The notes under the pieces: model-generated
What the model saw: the letters and a program-made list of their open reading frames with translations, nothing else
Told to the model about the DNA's origin: nothing
The model's database searches: none
Source: DATBVX01 sp963695985
GTDB taxonomy: Bacteria > Pseudomonadota > Gammaproteobacteria > Steroidobacterales > Steroidobacteraceae
Direction of reading: 5' to 3'
DNA: 64,000 bases
Assembly: GCA_963695985.1 (NCBI GenBank)
Contig: CAVOIC010000007.1
Location: 322,320-386,319 of the forward strand
Position numbers and translations under genes: made by a program
In this document: positions 53,661-63,128 of the stretch, piece after piece
How positions within the stretch are numbered: position 1 is the first letter of the stretch
Layout of the letters: each line of letters opens with the position of its first letter

Positions 53661-54569
53661 ATGGGCCAGCTCGACAGATTGAAGGGCTCGATGCCGCCGC
53701 TCGTTACGCCCTTTCGTGACGGCGAAGTGGACTACGACGCCTACGCGCGTCTCGTCGAATTTCAGGTCAAGAACGGCTCGCATGGCGTGGTGGTCAATGG
53801 CACGACGGCCGAGCCGTCGACGCTCACGATCGAAGAGCGCAATCGCCTGGTCGACGTCGCCGTTCAGGCGGGCGGCAAACGCGTGCCGATCGTCGCGGCC
53901 ACGGGCTCGCAGTCATTGCGCGAAACACGGCAATTGACGGAGCACGCTGCCAAAGCAGGTGCGGACGCGCTGCTCATCGTGACGCCTTACTACGTGCGCC
54001 CGCCACAGCGCGGACTCGTCGCTTATTACCTTGAGCTCGCATCGATTACGAATCTGCCGTGGATGGTGTACCACATTCCCGGCAGAACGGCGGTCCACGT
54101 CACGCTCGATACGCTGCAGGAGCTCAAGGCGAAGTCGCGCAATTTCGTGGGCATGAAGCACGCCGTGAACGACCTCGGTTTCGTGTCGGAGTGCCTGGCA
54201 GCCCTCGGCAAGGATTTCAGAATCTTCGTCGGCCTCGAGGAGCTGAGCTTCCCGATGATGGCGATCGGGGCCTGCGGCTTGATGAACGCGGTCGGCAACC
54301 TGCGACCGCAGGTGCTGACGGAGCTGTGCGAAGCGGTCTGGCGCAGTGATCTGCACCGAGCTCAGGCGCTGCATCAGGCGCTCTTCGAGATCAATCAGGC
54401 GGTGTTCTTCGATACGAATCCGATTCCGATCAAGTACATGATGAAGCGGCTGGGTTTGCTGGCCGTGAACGAGCACCGCCTGCCGATGGTGGCAGCTACG
54501 ACAGAGCTCGAGCGCAAACTCGATGGAGTGCTCAGGCGTGCGGGATTGATCAAGGAGGACGCCGCTTGA
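53661..54569 (+). CDS. DapA-superfamily aldolase/hydratase
   Basis: A 302-residue class I aldolase of the dihydrodipicolinate synthase superfamily. Catalytic residues: NGTTAEPSTL near residue 45, the tyrosine in YHIPGRTAVH near residue 137 and the Schiff-base lysine in VGMKHAVNDLG. In ordinary hpa clusters the aldolase is HpaI, a metal-dependent class II enzyme; here a DapA-type protein takes that position, probably cleaving or hydrating the 2-oxo-heptanedioate-type product. Overlaps the next gene (TTGA). Confidence 0.82.
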   Translation: MGQLDRLKGSMPPLVTPFRDGEVDYDAYARLVEFQVKNGSHGVVVNGTTAEPSTLTIEERNRLVDVAVQAGGKRVPIVAATGSQSLRETRQLTEHAAKAGADALLIVTPYYVRPPQRGLVAYYLELASITNLPWMVYHIPGRTAVHVTLDTLQELKAKSRNFVGMKHAVNDLGFVSECLAALGKDFRIFVGLEELSFPMMAIGACGLMNAVGNLRPQVLTELCEAVWRSDLHRAQALHQALFEINQAVFFDTNPIPIKYMMKRLGLLAVNEHRLPMVAATTELERKLDGVLRRAGLIKEDAA

Positions 54570-55429
54570 AGCTGCTCAATTTCCGCGTCGGCAGCCGCGA
54601 CTCCTACGGAGTGCTCGGCTCACGCGGAATCGTCGATCTCGGCGCGCGCCTGCAAGGCGGTGCATCCGACGTGATCTCCTTCGTCCGCGCTGGGCAGATG
54701 AGCGCAGCGAGCGTCATCATGCGGGACGAGGAACTTTGTGACTATTCGCCCGGCGAGGTGCGCATTCTGAGTCCCGCCGGGCGATGCGTGCGCTATTTCT
54801 GCATCGGGGTGAACTACCCGGAGCGCAACGAGGAATACAAGGACGGCAGCGAACGCCCCCGCTATCCGAGCATCTTCATGCGCTCCCATACCTCCTTCTC
54901 TGCGCACGGCGAGCCAATCGTGCGCCCGCGCGAGTCGGAGCAGCTCGACTATGAGGGCGAGATCGTCATCGTGATTGGCCTCGGAGGCCGGCGAATCACT
55001 CAGGATGAGGCCATGGCGCATGTCTTTGGCTACACCTGCGCCAACGAGGGATCGGTGCGCGACTGGCTGCGGCACTCCAAGTTCAACGTCACGCAAGGCA
55101 AGAACTTCGATCGCTCGGGAGCGCTCGGCCCGCACCTGGTGACGGCAGACGAAGTCGGACCGGCGCCCTTGCGCGTCATGACGCGCGTGAACGGTGAAGC
55201 GCGCCAGGACGATACGAGCGATCGCATGCTGTTCCCGATACCGTTCCTGATCCACTACATCTCCACCTTCTGCACGCTGGAAAGTGGGGATGTGATCCTG
55301 ACGGGAACGCCCAGCGGTGCCGGCGCGCGCCTCGATCCGCCGCGCTATCTGCGGCCGGGAGATGTGGTCGAAGTGGAAATTCCGCGAGTTGGCCTGCTGC
55401 GCAACACGGTGATCGGGGATGACAACTAG
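54566..55429 (+). CDS. fumarylacetoacetate hydrolase-family enzyme (HpaG-like)
   Basis: A 287-residue enzyme with the FAA-hydrolase fold. Metal ligands are in QLDYEGEIVIVIGLGGRRIT (D-x-E-x-E) and the downstream GGDVILTGTP-like element is SGDVILTGTPSGAGARLDPP. YFCIGVNYPERNEEY and FMRSHTSFSAHGEPIVRP are typical of oxalocrotonate-type decarboxylase/isomerases. It would act as the HpaG bifunctional decarboxylase/isomerase. Start is TTG (54566) overlapping the upstream stop. Confidence 0.85.
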   Translation: MKLLNFRVGSRDSYGVLGSRGIVDLGARLQGGASDVISFVRAGQMSAASVIMRDEELCDYSPGEVRILSPAGRCVRYFCIGVNYPERNEEYKDGSERPRYPSIFMRSHTSFSAHGEPIVRPRESEQLDYEGEIVIVIGLGGRRITQDEAMAHVFGYTCANEGSVRDWLRHSKFNVTQGKNFDRSGALGPHLVTADEVGPAPLRVMTRVNGEARQDDTSDRMLFPIPFLIHYISTFCTLESGDVILTGTPSGAGARLDPPRYLRPGDVVEVEIPRVGLLRNTVIGDDN

Positions 55430-55448
55430 GCGGCGCGGGCGAGTTCGA

Positions 55449-56003
55449 ATGGCGATGGCGCCAGCCAGTACGGCGGAGCCGGTCGCTCCCGTCGCCGGCA
55501 GAGCGATCCCGATGCGCACGTTCGCTCAATCGTTACCCATGGCGTTGCTGCGAGCACGGGAAGCCGTGATGCGGCGATTTCGGCCCGGATTGCGCAGTCA
55601 CGGGGTCACGGAGCAACAGTGGCGAGTACTACGCGCGCTTGCGCACTCCGGCCCGCTCCAGGTCACCGAGCTGGCGAGCGCGACGTTCCTGCTGCCCCCG
55701 AGCCTGTCGCGCATCCTGCCGGACATGGAAGCGCGCGCGCTCATCAAGCGAACACGTGCCGATGCGGACCTGCGCCGCAGCGTCATCAATCTGGAGCCGA
55801 AGGGGCTCAGGCTGATCGCAACTCACGCGCCGTATTCCGAGGAGATCTACGAGGACATCGCCGCAAGCTTCGGTGCAGAGCGCCTGTCGCGACTGTTTGA
55901 CCTGCTACGTGAGCTCGAGGATGCGCTGCTGGAGCGGGAGGGCGCCGAGTCCGCGCAGCGCTCGAAGGCGCGGCTGCCTGCCAGGAAGCGGGCGATGCGG
56001 TAA
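55449..56003 (+). CDS. hpaR: MarR-family regulator of homoprotocatechuate catabolism
   Basis: A winged-helix regulator of about 185 residues. SLPMALLRAREAVMRRFRPG and LRSHGVTEQQWRVLRALAHS match HpaR, and PSLSRILPDMEARALIKRTR is the recognition helix and wing. The ATG at 55449 is tentative; ATG at 55512 is the alternative. It probably represses the operon and is released by a pathway intermediate; the palindrome by the promoter at 51600 is a candidate site. Confidence 0.82.
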   Translation: MAMAPASTAEPVAPVAGRAIPMRTFAQSLPMALLRAREAVMRRFRPGLRSHGVTEQQWRVLRALAHSGPLQVTELASATFLLPPSLSRILPDMEARALIKRTRADADLRRSVINLEPKGLRLIATHAPYSEEIYEDIAASFGAERLSRLFDLLRELEDALLEREGAESAQRSKARLPARKRAMR

Positions 56004-56018
56004 AGGAGGGACGCGTCC

Positions 56019-56327
56019 ATGAGCCTTTACGCGGTGCAAAAGCTGATCTATCACCTCAACCGTGATCCGGTCGTCCGCAAGCATTACGAGGAGCACTTCG
56101 AAGGTCTGCTCGCCGAGTACGAGCTCACGGAAGAGGAGCGTCGCGCATTTCGCGAGAGCGATATCGGACTGTTGTATGTCATGGGTGTCAACGGACAACT
56201 GCTGATGCACTACGCCGCGCTGCGCGGATTCGAGTGGAATGCTTACATGGAGGCGATGCGCGAGGGCGAACGCAAGTACGGCCCGGTGAGGGTGGGGCTG
56301 TACAACAGGGCGGCCGACAGGCGATGA
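56019..56327 (+). CDS. LigA-type small subunit of extradiol dioxygenase
   Basis: A 102-residue all-helical protein of the protocatechuate 4,5-dioxygenase alpha-subunit (LigA) family: LIYHLNRDPVVRKHYEEHFE, LTEEERRAFRESDIGLLYVM and GVNGQLLMHYAALRGF. A strong AAAGGAGGG precedes its ATG. Its stop overlaps the LigB-type gene (ATGA), so the two make an alpha-beta dioxygenase. Standard HPA pathways use a single-subunit HpaD; this pair is the LigAB type instead. Confidence 0.88.
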   Translation: MSLYAVQKLIYHLNRDPVVRKHYEEHFEGLLAEYELTEEERRAFRESDIGLLYVMGVNGQLLMHYAALRGFEWNAYMEAMREGERKYGPVRVGLYNRAADRR

Positions 56328-57157
56328 GCCTCGTATTCGCAGGCGTGTGCAGCCACGCCCCGGGCATCACTGGCCGCAAGAATCGCGCGGATCCAGTCGT
56401 TCGCGATGCCTTCTATGCCAGCTACGACCGGATGCGCGTGGCTATCGAGGCGCAGCGGCCGAATGCACTGGTCGTGATCGGTGCGGAACACTTTGCCAAC
56501 TTCTTCATGAACAACATGCCAGCCATCTGCGTCGGCATGGGTGAACATTACGAGGGCCCGATCGAGGACGAGGAGTGGCTCGCGATCAAGCGCACCCGCG
56601 TGCCAGGTGCACCGGAACTCTCGCAGCGCCTCATCACGGACATCATGGAGGACATCGACCTGGCGTATGCACAGGAGTGGAAGTTCGATCACGGCATCAT
56701 GGTGCCGCTGAGCTTTCTCACGCCGCGTTACGATCTGCCCATTGTTCCTGTCAATATCAACTGCCAGGGTCCGCCGCTCATTCCGCTCAAGCGGTGCTAT
56801 GAGTTCGGTCGCGCGCTGCGACGCGCCTGCGACCGGGCGCCGGAGCGTATTGCAGTGATTGGTACCGGCGGCATCTCTCACTGGCCGTGCACTCCGGATT
56901 CGGGAAAGATCAACGAGCCCTGGGACCGCGAGTTTCTGCGGCGATTTCTCAACAATGACCGCGCAGCGCTGCTGGCGTACCGGGACGATGAAACCTGGCG
57001 CGAAGCGGGGCAGGGCGGCCTGGAGATCCGCACCTTCATTGCGCTGGCAGGAACTGCGGAAGGCTCCACCGGCGAACTGTGGTTCTACGCCCCGATTCCG
57101 ATCTTCGCGGTCGGCTGCACCATCGCGGTGATGAAAGTTGGCGAGCGCGCGGCGTGA
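56324..57157 (+). CDS. LigB-type class III extradiol ring-cleavage dioxygenase, large subunit
   Basis: A 277-residue catalytic subunit of the LigB superfamily. Iron ligands are the histidine in VFAGVCSHAPGITG near residue 10, HFANFFMNNMP near residue 62 and glutamate near the C-terminal block; the catalytic histidine lies in IGTGGISHWPCTP. It opens a catechol-type ring beside the hydroxyls with O2. The neighbouring hpaF, hpaE and hpaG-like genes point to homoprotocatechuate or a similar catechol acid. The GTG of the next gene overlaps its stop. Confidence 0.85.
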   Translation: MSLVFAGVCSHAPGITGRKNRADPVVRDAFYASYDRMRVAIEAQRPNALVVIGAEHFANFFMNNMPAICVGMGEHYEGPIEDEEWLAIKRTRVPGAPELSQRLITDIMEDIDLAYAQEWKFDHGIMVPLSFLTPRYDLPIVPVNINCQGPPLIPLKRCYEFGRALRRACDRAPERIAVIGTGGISHWPCTPDSGKINEPWDREFLRRFLNNDRAALLAYRDDETWREAGQGGLEIRTFIALAGTAEGSTGELWFYAPIPIFAVGCTIAVMKVGERAA

Positions 57158-58275
57158 CCAGGGAAGCCGCGCCGCGCCGTTCCGTACCGCCGTTTCGCGC
57201 GGAGCACATCGGGAGTCTCCTGCGCCCGCCGGAATTGCGTCGCGCCCGTGAGTCATTCGAATCGGGCAACCTCTCGGCGAATCAGCTGCGCGAGATCGAG
57301 GACCGCTGCATTCGGGGTGCCATCCAGTTGCAGGAGGAGATCGGGTTTCAGGCGATCACGGATGGGGAATTCCGCCGCACGATCTATTTCGGCCATTTTC
57401 CGCAGGCCGTCAGCGGGTTCACGGAGATGGATGCGACTGTCTCCTTCCATGACGAGCACGGTCAGCCGATGCGCTACCGTACGCCCGTCATCACCGGCCG
57501 CATCAAACGGGAGCGGGGAATCGCGACTGAAGAATTCAAGTTCGTCCAATCTCTAACGAAGTTGACGCCCAAAGTGACACTGCCGTCACCCTGTTCGCAG
57601 CATTACTTTCGCTGGCGAGAAGGAGTCTCTGAGAAAGCCTACCCGGATCTTGAGATGTTCTTCTCCGATGTCGCTAGCGTGTACCGGCAGGAGCTCGCCG
57701 AACTCGCGTCCCTGGGTGCAACGCTGGTGCAGCTCGACGATGTATCTCTGCCCGTGCTGTGCGATGAGCGTCGGCGCGCGGAATTCTCGCAGCGGGGCTA
57801 TGCGCCGGATGAATGGGTCGAGCGGTACATTCAAATGGTCAATCGCGCGCTGCAGGACCGGCCGCCGGGAATCACGGTGAGCATGCACCTGTGCCGGGGC
57901 AACAATCAGGGAAAGTGGCTGGGTGAGGGCGGCTACGACTACATCGCCGAGCGCCTGTTCAATGAGCTGGCGATCGACTTCTTCTGCATGGAGTACGACA
58001 GCCCGCGAGCGGGCTCATTCGCGCCCTTGCGGTACATGCCGAAGAACAAGGGTGTGGTGCTCGGACTCATTTCGACAAAGCAGCCCGCTCTGGAGGATCC
58101 GGACCACCTGCGCAAACGGATTGATGAAGCCAGCCGCTACGTGGACCTCGATCGGCTCGCGCTCAGCCCGCAATGTGGCTTCGCCTCAACGGCACCGGGC
58201 AATCCAGTAACACCCGAAACGCAGCGGCGAAAGCTGCAACTCGTGGTGGACGTCGCGCGCGCCGTCTGGGCATAG
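57154..58275 (+). CDS. cobalamin-independent methionine synthase (MetE) C-terminal-like protein
   Basis: A 373-residue protein corresponding to the C-terminal catalytic half of MetE. It has EHIGSLLRPPELRRARE, DGEFRRTIYF, QLDDVSLPVLCDERRR and, for zinc, MHLCRGN, IDFFCMEYDSPRAG and SPQCGFAST (His, Cys, Glu, Cys ligands). Such stand-alone proteins transfer methyl groups to thiols but are too short for folate-dependent MetE. Within a catabolic operon it might accept a methyl group released from a methoxylated aromatic, or recycle homocysteine; both are inference. Start GTG overlaps ligB stop (GTGA). Confidence 0.8.
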   Translation: MTREAAPRRSVPPFRAEHIGSLLRPPELRRARESFESGNLSANQLREIEDRCIRGAIQLQEEIGFQAITDGEFRRTIYFGHFPQAVSGFTEMDATVSFHDEHGQPMRYRTPVITGRIKRERGIATEEFKFVQSLTKLTPKVTLPSPCSQHYFRWREGVSEKAYPDLEMFFSDVASVYRQELAELASLGATLVQLDDVSLPVLCDERRRAEFSQRGYAPDEWVERYIQMVNRALQDRPPGITVSMHLCRGNNQGKWLGEGGYDYIAERLFNELAIDFFCMEYDSPRAGSFAPLRYMPKNKGVVLGLISTKQPALEDPDHLRKRIDEASRYVDLDRLALSPQCGFASTAPGNPVTPETQRRKLQLVVDVARAVWA

Positions 58276-58321
58276 GACTTTCGCAGCGTTCTCATGACGA
58301 GAACTGTCGCCTGGAGCACGA

Positions 58322-60286
58322 ATGAGCAACGACATTTCGTCTAATTCGCCGGCGCTCCCCGCGAGCGGAGTTACGCGTCGCGACTTCGTGGGCGGGACGC
58401 TCGTCGGCGCGGGCGCTGCATTGCTGGGAATGGCCTCGCCTGCCGCGATTCGCAGCGCGCAGGCTCAGACCGTCGCCGCGCCGATGACGGGCCTGGGGCC
58501 CGAATGGACGGGACCGGGTGGTATTGGCGATTACGCCCGTTCGAATGGCAACACTCACGAGGTCGTCAATGCCGCCCACGGCGGCATTCGCAACCAGGAA
58601 TTCGACAAGCTGCTACGCACCGCAAAGGATACGGGAGAGCATTTCGACGTCGTTATCGTGGGTTGCGGCATGGCCGGGCTCTCTGCCTGCTGGACCTATC
58701 GCAAAGGCCGCCCCAACGGCAGCGTGTTGATGCTCGATCAGCATCCGATCTTCGGGGGCGAGGCCAAGCAGAACGAATTCGAAGTCGACGGCTACCACCT
58801 GACCGCTCCCCAAGGGGCGACCGGAATCGTCGTGCCGTTCAATCGAGCCAAAGAGGCCGGGTTCTCGTCACACTTCTCCGAAGACCTGGGGTTTCCGGAG
58901 GAATTTGTGTACCAGAAGCCGACCGGTCTCAGTCAGGACATCCTCGTGCCGGAGGATTGTTGGACACCGATGCACGTCGGCTGGGAGCGTGCCGATATCG
59001 GGTACTACTACGAAGGAAAGGGTTGGGTGAAGAACGCCTGGAGGGATGGCTTCAAGAACGCACCCATTCCCGAAGCAGCCAAGCGCGCGCTAGTGGACAT
59101 GGAGCTGTATAGAACGCCACCGCGGCGCGATGACTGGGATCGATGGCTGGATTCGATGACCTACCAGCAGTTTCTCACCGACGTCATGAGCATCGATGCC
59201 GACGTACTGCCCGAGGTGGTCAAGTATCTGAATCCGATGACGGCCGCGATGGGCTGCGGACTCGGCGCTGACGTGATCTCGGCCTATTCGGCCTACAACT
59301 TCATTCAGCCTGGTGTCATCGGCTATAGCCGCTACCTCACCGGCGGCGCCGACCCGACCGACACGATCTATCTCGCCAGTTTTCCTGGTGGCCACGCCGG
59401 AACGGCGCGGCATTTCCTGAAGAAGATCCTGCCGGCTGCGCTACTGGGCGAGTACCGCATGGCGGACATTCTGAACAGCCCCGTGCAATGGCAGCAGCTC
59501 GATCGCCCGGGCGAGCCCGTGCGGATGCGCTTGTCTTCTACCGTCGTAGCAGTCGCTCACGAGGGCGCGCCGGAGTCCGCAAAGGGCGTCGTCGTGACGT
59601 ATCGCCGCGATGGCAAGCTCCATCGCGTGCGCGCACGGGCGGCGATCTTGTGCAGCCAGCAGCACGTCAATCGGCACATCTGCCGCGACATCTCGCCGGA
59701 GTATCGCGAGGCGATGGGCACGTTTCACCACGCTCCGATGCTGACGGTGAACGTCGCCGTACGAAACTGGAAATTCCTGGAGAAGCTTGGCATTGCATCG
59801 GCGCGCTGGTTCGAAGGCTTCGGCTGGTGGGTGAGCCTGCGACGCAACCTCGAAATTCCCGGCCAGGTCACGCAGCCGCTCGATCCGGCCAAGCCCACGG
59901 TGCTCACGATGTACAACCCGTTTCCGCTGCCCGGTGTGCCGTTCCCCGAGCAGTGCACACTCGCGCGCATGCAGCTGTTCAACATGAGCTATGCGGACAT
60001 CGAGGCCGCAGTGCGCGAGCAATTCACGAAGATGTTCGGCGACCACGGCTTCGACGCGAAACGCGATATCGCCGGCATTATCACCAATCGATGGGGACAC
60101 GCGTATGTCGTCGACCCACCCGGATTCTTCTTCGGCAAGGACGGCAAGCCCGCACCGAAGGACGTGCTCAGCAGGCGATACAACCGACTCTCATTCGGTC
60201 ATTCCGAGCTCACGGGCATGCAGATGTGGGAAACAGCGGCCGGCGAGGGTGAACGGGCGGCGCAGCAGATTCTGGAGGTTACTTGA
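58322..60286 (+). CDS. Tat-exported FAD-dependent oxidoreductase (spermidine dehydrogenase-like)
   Basis: A 654-residue flavoprotein. The Tat signal is GVTRRDFVGGTLVGAGAALL at residues 17-36. FAD binding is VVIVGCGMAGLSACWTY near residue 117, and a second glycine-rich part lies late in the protein (GHSELTGMQMWETAAGEG). FPGGHAGTARHFLKKILPAA is characteristic of the spermidine dehydrogenase/amine oxidase-like subfamily. It is periplasmic, and in this cluster may oxidise an amine or alcohol side chain before uptake. The stop overlaps the next start (TGATG). Confidence 0.78.
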   Translation: MSNDISSNSPALPASGVTRRDFVGGTLVGAGAALLGMASPAAIRSAQAQTVAAPMTGLGPEWTGPGGIGDYARSNGNTHEVVNAAHGGIRNQEFDKLLRTAKDTGEHFDVVIVGCGMAGLSACWTYRKGRPNGSVLMLDQHPIFGGEAKQNEFEVDGYHLTAPQGATGIVVPFNRAKEAGFSSHFSEDLGFPEEFVYQKPTGLSQDILVPEDCWTPMHVGWERADIGYYYEGKGWVKNAWRDGFKNAPIPEAAKRALVDMELYRTPPRRDDWDRWLDSMTYQQFLTDVMSIDADVLPEVVKYLNPMTAAMGCGLGADVISAYSAYNFIQPGVIGYSRYLTGGADPTDTIYLASFPGGHAGTARHFLKKILPAALLGEYRMADILNSPVQWQQLDRPGEPVRMRLSSTVVAVAHEGAPESAKGVVVTYRRDGKLHRVRARAAILCSQQHVNRHICRDISPEYREAMGTFHHAPMLTVNVAVRNWKFLEKLGIASARWFEGFGWWVSLRRNLEIPGQVTQPLDPAKPTVLTMYNPFPLPGVPFPEQCTLARMQLFNMSYADIEAAVREQFTKMFGDHGFDAKRDIAGIITNRWGHAYVVDPPGFFFGKDGKPAPKDVLSRRYNRLSFGHSELTGMQMWETAAGEGERAAQQILEVT

Positions 60287-60825
60287 TGAATAGAATTCTG
60301 AGCAGCGTACTTCTCGCAGCGACGTTGCCTCTCGGGGCCCACACTTCAGCCGCAGCCGAGACCCCTCCGTCAGATGCAACAGCCGCGAAGGCAACGGCCT
60401 CGCCCGAGAGCGCGGAGCTCAAGGCCTTCAAGGCGGCCATTCGCGCGAAGTACGCACTGAAGGAGCGGGCGTTCGCCGCACACGATGCGGAGACTATCGT
60501 CACGCAGTTCTATACGCCCGATGTGATTTCCGTGGGTGAGGGTGAAGGGATCTTCATCGGACGCGATCAGATCCGGCCGCTCTATCAGGATGTGGTCAAG
60601 GACAATCTCGTCAGGATCGATTCCGTCTACACGTATGTATCTGGCAACGCAGGCTGGGACTGGGCCGACTTTCACGTCACGCCCGCAAAGGGCGAGCCCT
60701 TCACTTTCGCCATCCTGTTCCTGTGGACCAAAATCAACGGAGTGTGGATGTGCAAGGGTGATTTCTTCGTGAATGGGAGTCTGCGCAGCGGCAAGCTCGC
60801 CACACCAGCTCCGGCCGGATCTTAG
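60286..60825 (+). CDS. secreted SnoaL/DUF4440-like protein
   Basis: A 179-residue exported protein with a signal peptide (ILSSVLLAATLPLGAHTSA). The mature region is an NTF2-fold protein: FAAHDAETIVTQFYTPDVIS, GIFIGRDQIRPLYQDVVKDN and AILFLWTKINGVWMCKGDFF. Such proteins bind or isomerise small molecules. It ends the plus-strand aromatic cluster; the next genes are on the other strand. Confidence 0.75.
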   Translation: MNRILSSVLLAATLPLGAHTSAAAETPPSDATAAKATASPESAELKAFKAAIRAKYALKERAFAAHDAETIVTQFYTPDVISVGEGEGIFIGRDQIRPLYQDVVKDNLVRIDSVYTYVSGNAGWDWADFHVTPAKGEPFTFAILFLWTKINGVWMCKGDFFVNGSLRSGKLATPAPAGS

Positions 60826-60861
60826 GTAGGCGCACCCACACGGCCAGCAATCGCGGCAAGC

Positions 60862-61446
60862 TCACTCCATGTAGAAGACATGGGCTGGCTCATCGTGGAC
60901 CGACGCGAGGTCAGGAGCAGGCTGACCCGCTTCGGCTCCAATCGAGCGGTATTCACCACCGAAGAACAGCAACGGCCGGCGCGGCGGTATCCCACGATGC
61001 AGCGCCAGGACGCGCCCGACCACGATCAAATGGTCGCCGCCGCTGAATATCTCTTCCACCTGGCAACCGAGGCTGGCGAGGGCGCCTTCGAGACGGGGTG
61101 CGCCTGCGGCAGGCACGAACCGGAATGGCGGTGCGGCCGCGGCCTTCCAGGCGCCGGCGAAGTAGCTCGACAGGGCGTGCTGGTCTTCGCGCAGGAAGTT
61201 GATCGAAAAACCGCCGACCCGATCCAGATAGCGCACCAGGGTGGCCTGGCGCGCCGGGCAGAACAACACCAGCGGCGGCTCTAGCGACAGGGATGAGACC
61301 GCGCTTGCGGTCATGGCATGCACCTCGTCACCGTTCCGGGTGACGATGACAGCAACGCCGGTCGTGAACAGGCCGAGCGTGTCGCGGAAGGCCCTGGGAT
61401 CGATCGTCGCGCCGCGGCTCTCGGACCGCCCGTCCTCAGTCTGCAT
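60862..61446 (-). CDS. hpaC: flavin reductase component of a two-component monooxygenase
   Basis: A 194-residue flavin reductase-like protein. FRDTLGLFTTGVAVIVTRNG starts the flavin-binding split barrel, MTASAVSSLSLEPPLVLFCP binds the phosphate/isoalloxazine and SLGCQVEEIFSGGDHLIVVG is the NADH side. It supplies reduced FAD to the monooxygenase encoded just upstream, whose stop (61436) lies inside this gene's start. Name hpaC by context. Confidence 0.82.
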   Translation of the reverse strand: MQTEDGRSESRGATIDPRAFRDTLGLFTTGVAVIVTRNGDEVHAMTASAVSSLSLEPPLVLFCPARQATLVRYLDRVGGFSINFLREDQHALSSYFAGAWKAAAAPPFRFVPAAGAPRLEGALASLGCQVEEIFSGGDHLIVVGRVLALHRGIPPRRPLLFFGGEYRSIGAEAGQPAPDLASVHDEPAHVFYME

Positions 61447-62950
61447 GTTCGGCCTGTGCGAAGGCTTCGTCTTTGCCCTCACGCACGAACTGGCGCACCT
61501 GGTCGGCGTATTGCCGGATCTCGCGCGAATGTCCCGCCACGAGCGCGCCGGCCATGCGCACGGGATCGCCGAAGAAGAATCGCTCGTAGAGCACTTGTCT
61601 GGACCCGAATGCCGAGAGCGCGGTGTCCCACGCCAGTCGGAACAGGGGAATGCGATCGAAAGCCTCGGCGCGTGCCGACTGGTAATAGCGGCGGATGTCC
61701 TCGACCAGCGGGCCGTGCAGATCCTGCTCGGTGGGCATGGCGACGAGTCCGCTCGCTGCGATCTGCTGAATGATCTCGACCATGCGCGGGTAGAGTCGCG
61801 GATACAGGTTGCGCGCTGCATCGAGCGGATTCCATGCCGGACGCATCACGCCCCATTCATCGAGTGCGGCATCGCTTTCAGCCGCCCGCAGGAAGGCCCT
61901 CATCGTCTCGAGATTGACCCAGAGCTCGGCGAGCTTCTCCTGGATGTGCTGGAACACCTCGGCGCCGATGGCGTCCACCAGGGCATGCGCGAGCCCGAGC
62001 ATGAATTCACTCTTCGCGATGTTCTTCACGACAACCTGGTGGGTCATGTGCGCGACTGCACCCGTGCGCGCGTAGGCCTCGTTGCAGCGGGTAACGTCGC
62101 GATAAAGGAATACGTTGTCCCAGGGCACAAATACGTCATCGAAAACCACGACCGCATCCATCTCCTCGAAGCGTGAGCCGAGCGGATGATCGAAATGACT
62201 GCGGCCGTAGTCGACGCTCTCACGGCAGATGAAGCGCAGGCCCGGCGTGTCGTTCGGAATGGAGAAGCCGAACGCGTACGGAGCGTCCTCCTCGCCGCTC
62301 TTCAGCAGGGTCGATGGGAATACCATGATCTCATCGGAAATCGGCAGCGTCGCCAGCATCCGGGCACCACGGATCACGATGCCCGCATCGGTCTCCTCCT
62401 TGACGCGCGCGGCGAGATAGGGATCGGCCTGCTTGGCGGAACTCACTGCGCGGTTGGCCTGAGGCGGTAGCAGAGTGTGAGTGAGGCAGAGGTCGTTTTC
62501 CCGCAGATACTCGTGGTAACGCACGGCGTTCGCACCGAATCGGGGATCGGCCTCGGCCAGGAACGGTGCTCCGGCGGCATAGCCGCTCATCGCTCGATTG
62601 ATGTAGTCAGGTACACGACCCATCATGCCGTGCGTGTGATCCTCCCAGACCTTCGTCGGCGGCGCTGCGCCTGCTGCAGCCGTCCTGCTGCGTGGCACAA
62701 CATGGGGAGCGCGCGACCTTCCAGCTCCTGAGCGGCGGATCGAACAGGGCGGATGCTGGGCGCGCTCCCGTTCGGGGTGGTGCGGACGCGAACATGCCTT
62801 CCACCACGCAGAGGCTGGGTGAGTAAGTCATCATCGTTGACCCGTTGACCACAATGCCGTCGTGGGGGTGGCCGCGCCTTCGGCACGGCGCACTTGACGC
62901 AGGTGCGCGCCGCGCCTCTGGCGCCCGTGCGCCGGGTTGTGGCTGTGTGG
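61436..62950 (-). CDS. hpaB: HpaB-family 4-hydroxyphenylacetate 3-monooxygenase, 5' part frameshifted
   Basis: Flavin-dependent hydroxylase large subunit. The intact 400 C-terminal residues start WEDHTHGMMGRVPDYINRAM and include YHEYLRENDLCLTHTLLPPQ, GIVIRGARMLATLPISDEIM, GLRFICRESVDYGRSHFDHP, VVVFDDVFVPWDNVFLYRDV and NIAKSEFMLGLAHALVDAIG, all HpaB/PvcC-type blocks. The first 100 residues are spread over several frames between about 62650 and 62950 (HLRQVRRAEG, HDGIVVNG and QELEGRALPM in different frames), so the start cannot be fixed. It ortho-hydroxylates a 4-hydroxyphenyl compound, producing the catechol for the LigAB-type dioxygenase. Other phenols are possible substrates. Confidence 0.8.
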
Positions 62951-63128
62951 GTCGGGAATCCTCCTCCGGTGATTTTCGTCCCCTGATTGGCGGCTCGCGG
63001 GTGCTGCGAGCAGCGTCCGCTCCCTGTTCAGGCAGTTCGAAATGATTGTATGCTTCCACACGGGTAGATCGCACTCAAATGCCCCGGGATGAAGATCGTG
63101 GACGGAGCTCTCATCTTGTGCGCGCCTC

